Positions 1 to 5,041 of a stretch of 8,886 nucleotides of DNA are shown one piece after another. The stretch covers positions 1-8,886 of the forward strand of contig CAKTEZ010000037.1 in assembly GCA_934553255.1 (NCBI GenBank), in the 5' to 3' direction. The DNA is from an uncultured Oscillospiraceae bacterium. Lineage in GTDB: Bacteria; Bacillota; Clostridia; Oscillospirales; Oscillospiraceae. The number at the start of each line of letters is the position of its first letter. Positions within the stretch are counted from its first letter, which is position 1. The position numbers and the translations under genes are program-made. The notes below the pieces were generated by a model that was not told the DNA's origin, searched no databases, and saw only the letters and a list, made by a program, of their open reading frames with translations.

Positions 1-194
1 TTGTCCTGCTCCTGGATTTCGACCTTGCCGACCTTGTCCTGCTCGACCATCTCGACAAAGGTGTTGTAGTCCACCTCTTTGATCTGGTGCTGCACGAGCC
101 ACGGCATGGCGAGAAAATTGAAGAGAAATACCGCGAACATGGCGACGGCGTAGTAGAAGATCAGGGGCTTTTTCGGGGTCTTGACTTCTTTCAT
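1..194 (-). CDS. ftsH: FtsH ATP-dependent zinc metalloprotease, N-terminal part (runs off left edge)
   Basis: Only the first 64 codons are in the window. The protein opens with a short Lys-rich cytoplasmic segment (MKEVKTPKKP), then one hydrophobic membrane helix at about residues 11-33 (LIFYYAVAMFAVFLF onward), then a charged stretch starting QIKEVDYNTFVEMVEQ at about 37. This is the usual start of FtsH: a signal-anchor helix followed by the small external FtsH_ext domain, where the motif of the type 'VDYxxFxxMVxxxKVxxVxI' is typical. FtsH is a membrane-anchored hexameric AAA+ protease that degrades misassembled membrane proteins and some regulators. The ATPase and zinc-protease domains lie outside the window, so the identification rests on the N-terminus alone. 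The ATG at 194 has a GGAGGG ribosome binding site (201-206) 6 nt upstream and a strong promoter at 276-304. It is divergent from the hydroxylase operon and probably marks the core-genome side of the locus. Confidence 0.85.
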   Translation of the reverse strand, partial: MKEVKTPKKPLIFYYAVAMFAVFLFNFLAMPWLVQHQIKEVDYNTFVEMVEQDKVGKVEIQEQD

Positions 195-220
195 AAGCGT
201 CCCTCCGGAATGGAATGGAG

Positions 221-259
221 CGGCTGCGGGGAGGGGGCGGAGCCGTCTCGTTGCAGCCG
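221..259 (-). repeat. inverted repeat in the ftsH leader
   Basis: CGGCTGC (221-227) and GCAGCCG (253-259) are perfect 7-bp inverted copies. An alternative partner AGCCG at 241-245 can pair with 221-225 instead, so two mutually exclusive stems are possible in the ftsH 5' leader. There is no T-run, so this is not an intrinsic terminator. Function unknown; it may only affect leader stability. Confidence 0.35.
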
Positions 260-275
260 TAAAAATAATATGGAA

Positions 276-304
276 ATCATAGTGGAAAAGCCTGATTTTG
301 TCAA
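276..304 (-). promoter_or_regulatory. sigma-A type promoter for ftsH
   Basis: Read on the minus strand, a perfect -35 box TTGACA (299-304) is followed by a 17-nt spacer and a -10 box TATGAT (276-281), five of six matches to consensus. Transcription would start near 269, giving a leader of about 75 nt before the ftsH ATG at 194. This is the best promoter in the window. Confidence 0.8.
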
Positions 305-371
305 GCAAACGGGGAGATCGTTTACATATAATTCAATCTTTCGGCACAGAGTGAGCGCTATCTTATAAATA

Positions 372-420
372 GTATCACGCTTGCGTGTGTTTTGGTTGCA
401 ATTTCGCCCCAATGTGATAC
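372..420. promoter_or_regulatory. possible operator: GTATCAC / GTGATAC half-sites at the promoter
   Basis: GTATCAC at 372-378 and its exact inverse GTGATAC at 414-420 flank the -35 region; the second copy overlaps the -10 box. Their centres are 42 bp apart, about four helical turns, so both would face the same side of the DNA. That spacing would suit a looping repressor, but a 7-bp match in a gap this size can arise by chance, and no regulator gene is visible. Confidence 0.2.
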
Positions 421-423
421 AAT
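396..423 (+). promoter_or_regulatory. extended -10 promoter for the fused hydroxylase operon
   Basis: TACAAT at 418-423 matches the -10 consensus at five of six positions and is preceded by TG at 415-416, giving an extended -10 element. TTGCAA at 396-401 is a four-of-six -35 box with a 16-nt spacer. The start would be near 430, leaving a leader of about 48 nt. A weaker alternative lies upstream (TCGGCA at 341-346, 17-nt spacer, TATAAA at 364-369). The promoter does not overlap the divergent ftsH promoter. Confidence 0.6.
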
Positions 424-446
424 GAAAATGAAAAATAGTAAGCACT

Positions 447-463
447 CCAAACAAAAAGTTTGG
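447..463 (+). promoter_or_regulatory. stem-loop directly upstream of the Shine-Dalgarno of the fused hydroxylase
   Basis: CCAAAC (447-452) and GTTTGG (458-463) form a 6-bp stem with an AAAAA loop, ending 1 nt before the AAGGAG at 465-470. It lies inside the short predicted leader. It could stabilise the mRNA 5' end or tune ribosome access. It has no U-tract, so it is not a terminator. Confidence 0.45.
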
Positions 464-464
464 G

Positions 465-470
465 AAGGAG
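465..470 (+). promoter_or_regulatory. ribosome binding site fixing the start at 478
   Basis: AAGGAG sits 7 nt before ATG 478. An in-frame TTG at 460 would place this Shine-Dalgarno inside the coding region and add six residues not expected at the front of a 2Fe-2S ferredoxin fold, so 478 is the better start. Confidence 0.85.
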
Positions 471-477
471 ACCCGCT

Positions 478-3165
478 ATGGCAACATTTACCGTGAACGG
501 TCAGACCGTAAGTGTAGAGAAAAACCAGAAGCTCATTCGTTTCCTGCGTGACGAGCTGCGCCTCACCTCCGTCAAGGACGGGTGCAGCGAGGGCGCGTGC
601 GGCACCTGCCATGTCCTCATTGACGGCAAGGCGACAAAGGCCTGCGTCCCCTCAACAGACAAGCTGGAGGGGAAGAGCGTCCTCACGGTCGAGGGACTTT
701 CCGACTGGGAGAAGGATGTGTACGCCTATGCCTTTGGCAAGGCGGGCGCGGTCCAATGCGGCTTCTGTATTCCGGGCATGGTCATCTCTGCCAAGGCGCT
801 GTTGGACGCGAACCCCGCGCCCACGCGCGAGGAGGCAGCGTTCGCCATTCGCAACAACATCTGCCGCTGCACGGGCTATGTGAAGATCATCGACGGCATT
901 CTGCTCGCGGCGGAGATCTTCCGCGCCGGCAGACTGCCGGAGGAGAAGCCGGAGGACTGCGTTGTCGGCGCGCGCGCCGTGCGTGTGGACGCGGCGGAAA
1001 AGGTGCTGGGCAGCGGAAAATATCCCGACGACATATATGTGGACGGCATGATCTATGCCAGCGCCGTGCGGAGCAAATACCCGCGCGCGCGAGTGCTGGC
1101 GATCCATAAGGAAAAGGCGGAGGCTCTCCCGGGCGTCGTCGGCGTCTACACGGCGGCGGACATCCCGGGGGAGGTCAAGGTCGGTCACCTGCAGCAGGAC
1201 TGGGACGCGATGATCCCCGTCGGAAAGATCACGCATTACCTCGGCGACGCCATCTGCCTTGTGGCGGCGGAAACGAAAGAGGTCTTGGAGCAGGCAAAGG
1301 CGCTCGTCGAGATCGAATACGAGCCGCTCAAGCCGGTGTTCAGCCCGACCTATGCCATGCAGCCCTTTGCACCGCTCGTGCATGCGTCCGGCAACCTTCT
1401 GTGCGAAAAGCATGTCAGCCGCGGCAACGCCGATCAGGCGATCCGCGACGCGGATTATGTGCTGATGTACCACTACGAAACGCCGTACACGGAACACGCT
1501 TTCCTTGAGCCGGAGTGCGCGGTCGCCTATCCGGACGAGGATGGCCTGACGATCTTCTCCACCGATCAGGGCGCCTACGACACGGCGCGGGAGGTCTCGC
1601 GCTTGCTGGGGCTTCCCAAGGAGAAGATCCATGTGACCAATATGCTCGTCGGCGGCGGCTTCGGCGGCAAGGAGGATATGACGGTGCAGCACCACGCGGC
1701 GCTCGTCGCCTATCTTACGCGCCGTCCGGTCAAGGTGAAGCTGAGCCGAAAGGAGAGTATGCTCGTCCACCCGAAGCGCCACCCCATGAAAGTGACCATC
1801 ACCATGGGCTGCAATCGTGACGGGCTGATCCAGGGCGTCAAGGCGGAGGTGGTCGCCGACACCGGCGCATATGCCTCGCTCGGCGGACCGGTGCTTGAAC
1901 GCGCCTGTACGCACGCGGCAGGCCCCTATCACTACGAAAATTTTGAGATCACGGGCAAGGCGTACTATACGAACAACCCGCCCGCAGGCGCGTTCCGTGG
2001 CTTCGGCGTGACGCAGACCTGCTACGCTATGGAAATGACGCTCACGAAGATGGCGCACGAGCTGGGCATTTCCCCGTGGGAGATCCGCTACCGCAACGCC
2101 ATTCGCCCCGGGCAGGTGCTGCCCAACGGTCAGATCGCGCCGCCGTCCACAGGTCTTGTGGAAACGCTTGAGGCGGTGAAGGACATCTGCGAGCAGAACA
2201 GGAATGTCGGCATTGCCTGCGCGATGAAGAACGCGGGCGTCGGCGTGGGCATTCCGGATACGGGCCGCTGCATCGTGGCGGTTCGGGACGGAAGGCTTCA
2301 TATCCGCTCCGGCGCGTCCTGCATCGGTCAGGGGCTTGGCACGGTGCTGACGCAGATCGTCTGCACGATGTTGCATTGTGGACGCGAGGATGTCGTTTAC
2401 GAGGCCGCCAACACGGTGAACGCACCGGACTCCGGCACGACCTCCGGCTCGCGCCAGACGCTCGTGACCGGCGAGGCCTGCCGCAGGGCCTGCCAGAAGC
2501 TGCTCGCTGCGGCGGGCGCAGGGGTGAAGGTGTCCGATTATTCCGGCATCGCGCACCGGCGGGGCATGGAGGCGCTGCCGGGCAGCAACAGCAGCGGCGC
2601 CGTCGGAACGGAGCTGCCCGCAGGCGCGAGCGTGGACTGGAAGGCGCTTGAGGGACAGGAGTTTTATGGCGAATACCTCGCAAAGACCGACCCGCTGGGC
2701 GCGCAGGATGTGGAGAACCCCGTCAGCCATGTCGCCTACGGCTACGCCACCCATGTGTGCGTCCTCAACGACGACGGCACGATCCGTGAGATCGACGCGG
2801 CGCACTTTGTCGGCAAGGCGATCAACCCGCTCTCCTGCGAGGGGCAGATCGAGGGCGGCGTCACCATGGCGCTCGGCTTCACGCTGACGGAGCATTACCC
2901 GCTCTACGACTGCATTCCCAGCGCAAAATTCGGTACGCTCGGATTGTTCCGCGCCGATCAGGTGCCGCCCATCCACAGCATTCTCGTGGAGAAAGAAGGA
3001 CAGGATATGGCCTTCGGCGCCATCGGCATCGGCGAGATCACGACCATTCCCACCGCCCCCGCCGTGGCGGGCGCGTACTTCGCGCTCGACGGCGAGATGC
3101 GGACGAGCCTCCCGCTGATGAAAACGCCCTATGAGCGGCCCAAGATGCCGCGCTACTGGTGGTAA
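478..3165 (+). CDS. Fused 2Fe-2S / molybdopterin hydroxylase, selenium-dependent xanthine dehydrogenase type
   Basis: An 895-residue cytosolic enzyme predicted to hydroxylate a purine such as xanthine or hypoxanthine at a molybdenum centre. Residues 1-75 form a plant-type ferredoxin domain (Cys36, 41, 44, 56); residues 80-150 are the second 2Fe-2S domain (Cys94, 97, 129, 131). The molybdopterin domains follow from about 165. Equivalents of bovine xanthine oxidase residues are all present: Gln364 (767), Glu399 in GGGFGGKE (802), Arg475 (880), Arg507 and Phe509 in FRGFG (912, 914), Glu853 in GIGE (1261). Aldehyde oxidases lack the Glu802/Arg880 pair. There is no FAD domain, so electrons must leave through a partner. 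The fused layout, the blocks MLVGGGFGGKEDM and ACTHAAGPY, and the MocA-type neighbour match the family annotated as selenium-dependent xanthine dehydrogenase, in which selenium is a cofactor ligand rather than selenocysteine. The selenium assignment and exact substrate are inference. A Gly/Ser/Ala-rich stretch at about 682-719 looks inserted. It heads a two-gene operon. Confidence 0.88.
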   Translation: MATFTVNGQTVSVEKNQKLIRFLRDELRLTSVKDGCSEGACGTCHVLIDGKATKACVPSTDKLEGKSVLTVEGLSDWEKDVYAYAFGKAGAVQCGFCIPGMVISAKALLDANPAPTREEAAFAIRNNICRCTGYVKIIDGILLAAEIFRAGRLPEEKPEDCVVGARAVRVDAAEKVLGSGKYPDDIYVDGMIYASAVRSKYPRARVLAIHKEKAEALPGVVGVYTAADIPGEVKVGHLQQDWDAMIPVGKITHYLGDAICLVAAETKEVLEQAKALVEIEYEPLKPVFSPTYAMQPFAPLVHASGNLLCEKHVSRGNADQAIRDADYVLMYHYETPYTEHAFLEPECAVAYPDEDGLTIFSTDQGAYDTAREVSRLLGLPKEKIHVTNMLVGGGFGGKEDMTVQHHAALVAYLTRRPVKVKLSRKESMLVHPKRHPMKVTITMGCNRDGLIQGVKAEVVADTGAYASLGGPVLERACTHAAGPYHYENFEITGKAYYTNNPPAGAFRGFGVTQTCYAMEMTLTKMAHELGISPWEIRYRNAIRPGQVLPNGQIAPPSTGLVETLEAVKDICEQNRNVGIACAMKNAGVGVGIPDTGRCIVAVRDGRLHIRSGASCIGQGLGTVLTQIVCTMLHCGREDVVYEAANTVNAPDSGTTSGSRQTLVTGEACRRACQKLLAAAGAGVKVSDYSGIAHRRGMEALPGSNSSGAVGTELPAGASVDWKALEGQEFYGEYLAKTDPLGAQDVENPVSHVAYGYATHVCVLNDDGTIREIDAAHFVGKAINPLSCEGQIEGGVTMALGFTLTEHYPLYDCIPSAKFGTLGLFRADQVPPIHSILVEKEGQDMAFGAIGIGEITTIPTAPAVAGAYFALDGEMRTSLPLMKTPYERPKMPRYWW

Positions 3166-3170
3166 AGAGT

Positions 3171-4181
3171 ATGAAAAACATTCTGATCATCTATACCGGC
3201 GGGACCATCGGCATGACGCGCACGGAGAACGGCTACGCCCCGCAGAGCGGGCAGTTCCGCCGTGCGATGGAGGCCATTCCGGACCTGTACGCCGAGCAGA
3301 TGCCCCATTGGGATATGCTCGAAATGGACCCGCTGCTCGATTCCTCCAACATGACCGTGCATGAGTGGAACAAGATCGCGCGGCTCATTGCCGACTATTA
3401 CGATGCCTACGACGGCTTCGTGGTGCTTCACGGCACGGACACGATGGCCTACACCGCGTCCGCGCTCTCCTTCATGCTCGAGGGACTGGCGAAGCCGGTC
3501 ATTCTCACCGGCTCACAGATCCCCATGTGCGAGATCCGCAGCGACGGACGCGACAATCTCATCACCTCGCTGCTCATCGCGGGCGCGGACAAGGTGCATG
3601 AGGTGTGCCTTTACTTCGGCGGGAAACTCCTGCGCGGCAACCGCGCGACCAAGTATTCCGCCGACGGGCTGATCGCCTTCGTCTCACCGAATTATCCCAG
3701 CCTCGCTGAGGCGGGCATTACGATCCGCTACAGCGAAAGCGCCCTCCTGCCGAAGCCGAAAGGCGCTTTGAAGCTGCAATTATTGGAAAATATCCCCATC
3801 GGGGTACTCAAGGTGTTCCCAGGGATACAGTTTGAATTGTTTGAGTCCATCATGACGGAGAAGCTCCGCGGCATCGTCATCGAGACCTTCGGCGCGGGCA
3901 ATATCCCGGGCGACGGGAACGCGCTGCTGCCGATCATACGCAAGGCATTCCGCAACGGCACGGTGCTGACCGTCTGCTCCCAATGTCCGCAGGGCGCGGT
4001 GTCGCTTGGGACCTACGAGACCTCGAACGCGCTGAAAAAGGCGGGCGCGGTCAGCGGGCTGGACCTGACGACCGAGGCCGCCGTTGCCAAGCTGTACTAC
4101 CTGTTCTCCTGCGGTTATGAGAAGGAAAAGGTCAAGGCGCTGATGGGACAGGACCTCCGCGGCGAGATGACCCTGCCGTGA
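3171..4181 (+). CDS. ansA: Cytosolic type I L-asparaginase
   Basis: A 336-residue protein that should hydrolyse L-asparagine to L-aspartate and ammonia. The first catalytic block is YTGGTIGM with nucleophile Thr12; the second is HGTDTMAYTASALSF with Thr89 and Asp90; Lys161 lies in RGNRATK. ILTGSQIP is also typical. Length and sequence follow E. coli AnsA (338 residues) closely. There is no signal peptide, so it is the low-affinity cytoplasmic type rather than periplasmic AnsB. I chose ATG 3171, giving MKNILIIYTGG as in relatives. GTG 3159 is in frame and would overlap the upstream stop, but has no ribosome binding site. The gene starts 5 nt after the hydroxylase stop without a strong Shine-Dalgarno, which suggests translational coupling in one operon. 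Family assignment is firm. A Glu-tRNA(Gln) amidotransferase GatD-like role is unlikely because the GatD N-terminal extension is absent. Confidence 0.93.
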   Translation: MKNILIIYTGGTIGMTRTENGYAPQSGQFRRAMEAIPDLYAEQMPHWDMLEMDPLLDSSNMTVHEWNKIARLIADYYDAYDGFVVLHGTDTMAYTASALSFMLEGLAKPVILTGSQIPMCEIRSDGRDNLITSLLIAGADKVHEVCLYFGGKLLRGNRATKYSADGLIAFVSPNYPSLAEAGITIRYSESALLPKPKGALKLQLLENIPIGVLKVFPGIQFELFESIMTEKLRGIVIETFGAGNIPGDGNALLPIIRKAFRNGTVLTVCSQCPQGAVSLGTYETSNALKKAGAVSGLDLTTEAAVAKLYYLFSCGYEKEKVKALMGQDLRGEMTLP

Positions 4182-4182
4182 T

Positions 4183-4773
4183 TCACGCGAGCGTGTCGCG
4201 CAGCGCGGCGAGCGCCATTGGGGTGTCAATGTCCCGCAGCTCGTCGGAGGAGACATCGAAAAGCAGCAGCGCGTCCTCGTGACGGCGGATGACGGCGCTT
4301 CCGCCATGATCGCCCTCAAGCGCCGTCAGCTCGGGAAAGAAGCGAGCGGGGAAGATGCACGGATTGCCGCGTACGCCGCCGTGTCCCATCGCAACGATGC
4401 GGTCGGGATGCTGCCGGAAAAACGCGACCTCCGCGCGGACGCTCTCGCGCCGCAGCAGCGGCTGGTCGGCGACCTGATAGAGGATGGCGTCACAGTCCGC
4501 CATGGCCTCGGTGCCGAGTTTGATGGTGTGGCTCGCGCCCCATTCGGGAAACGGGTTGACCAAAACCTGAAAGCCAAAGCGCTTTGCGAGGTCGAGGACC
4601 TCGTCGTACTGCGTAACGACGGTCACGCGGGCAAATTCCTCCCGCGGCACAGTCTCCAGCGCGTGTTCGATGAGCATTTTGCCATCTATCTCGGCGGCGA
4701 GCTTGTTCGAGCCGAAGCGGCTCGCATTTCCGGCGGCCATGACAAGGCAGCCGATGGCGGGCGATTGGTTCAT
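4183..4773 (-). CDS. mocA: MocA/YgfJ-type molybdenum cofactor nucleotidyltransferase
   Basis: A 196-residue cytosolic protein of the MobA-like NTP transferase fold. The nucleotide-binding loop is at residues 12-24 (MAAGNASRFGSNK); Asp103 in VADQP and Asp183 in DIDTP are likely metal ligands; GNPCIFP at 136-142 is the block typical of MocA rather than MobA. MocA joins CMP to molybdopterin to give the cytosine dinucleotide form used by xanthine dehydrogenase-family enzymes. The YgfJ branch is tied by gene neighbourhood to selenium-dependent molybdenum hydroxylases. Which activity this one has is inferred. ATG 4773 is preferred: a purine-rich AGAGAGGG lies 6 nt upstream. A GTG at 4806 is in frame but lacks a site. 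It faces the asparaginase gene tail-to-tail with 1 nt between the stops and diverges from the second hydroxylase operon, so it sits between its two likely client enzymes. Confidence 0.85.
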   Translation of the reverse strand: MNQSPAIGCLVMAAGNASRFGSNKLAAEIDGKMLIEHALETVPREEFARVTVVTQYDEVLDLAKRFGFQVLVNPFPEWGASHTIKLGTEAMADCDAILYQVADQPLLRRESVRAEVAFFRQHPDRIVAMGHGGVRGNPCIFPARFFPELTALEGDHGGSAVIRRHEDALLLFDVSSDELRDIDTPMALAALRDTLA

Positions 4774-4879
4774 GAGGGACCCTCTCTCTTTTCTTTGTAA
4801 TGTCACTTTACCACAGATAGTCTTTCCGGCGCAACCGAAAATTACGCACGCTATTCTGAAAGTAAAATCACGCTATCCC

Positions 4880-4909
4880 TGTACAAACGGGGGCGGTTGG
4901 TGTTAAAAT
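4880..4909 (+). promoter_or_regulatory. extended -10 promoter for the xdhACB operon
   Basis: TAAAAT at 4904-4909 matches the -10 box at five of six positions, with TG at 4901-4902 making an extended -10. TGTACA at 4880-4885 is a four-of-six -35 box at 18 nt. Transcription would begin near 4916, so the leader is about 125 nt, much longer than that of the first operon. Confidence 0.5.
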
Positions 4910-4928
4910 CGGCGTAAGACAGCAGGTC

Positions 4929-4949
4929 GATTTGCCCAAATCAAGGCAA
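4929..4949 (+). promoter_or_regulatory. two mutually exclusive short stems in the xdhA leader
   Basis: GATTT (4929-4933) can pair with AAATC (4938-4942) across a GCCC loop. Alternatively TTGCC (4932-4936) can pair with GGCAA (4945-4949). The two stems share bases, so only one can form. They lie at the start of the predicted leader. Short stems like these may be chance. Confidence 0.25.
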
Positions 4950-5003
4950 TGCGCTTTACCAATTTTGTCAATTCTTTCAAAAAGTCCAAATTTACCGAAA
5001 GAG

Positions 5004-5026
5004 GCGTCCCAAATCGAGAGGGACGC
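5004..5026 (+). promoter_or_regulatory. stem-loop directly upstream of the xdhA Shine-Dalgarno
   Basis: GCGTCCC (5004-5010) and GGGACGC (5020-5026) form a perfect 7-bp GC-rich stem with a 9-nt loop, extendable by one G-U pair. It ends 2 nt before the AAGGAGG at 5029-5035, which stays unpaired. It occupies the same place relative to the ribosome binding site as the stem-loop at 447-463. No U-tract follows. Confidence 0.5.
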
Positions 5027-5041
5027 TGAAGGAGGGTTTCT

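Larger units (their letters stand above)
4774..5041. other. 268-nt divergent intergenic region, AT-rich
   Basis: This gap separates mocA (minus) from the second hydroxylase operon (plus) and is clearly AT-richer than the genes. It holds one plausible plus-strand promoter (4880-4909) and a leader with several short inverted repeats. I found no confident minus-strand promoter for mocA; the best candidates match only weakly. I recognise no known riboswitch class and no small gene here. Confidence 0.6.

Noticed and set aside
1..44. 11-bp direct repeat (1-11 and 34-44)
   Set aside because: It encodes a repeated Glu-Gln-Asp stretch inside FtsH and is explained by the protein sequence.
222..240. 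G-rich run in the ftsH leader as a G-quadruplex
   Set aside because: Only two runs of three or more G are present on the plus strand, too few for a standard three-layer quadruplex.
327..332. Perfect TATAAT at 327-332 as the main promoter of the first operon
   Set aside because: No acceptable -35 box lies 16-18 nt upstream; the extended -10 promoter at 396-423 is better placed.
652..2976. Antisense open frame of 774 codons opposite the fused hydroxylase
   Set aside because: It mirrors a GC-rich gene with strong third-position bias, has an Arg/His/Ala-rich composition without recognisable motifs, and no credible ribosome binding site. The sense frame has a full set of catalytic residues.
478..3165. 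Selenocysteine as the source of selenium in the hydroxylase
   Set aside because: There is no in-frame TGA within the gene. In this family selenium is thought to be a labile ligand of the molybdenum cofactor.
4182..4230. CACG/CGTG and neighbouring GC-rich inverted repeats at the convergent gene ends as a bidirectional terminator
   Set aside because: The stem is 4 bp, lies inside the mocA coding sequence, and has no T-run on either side.
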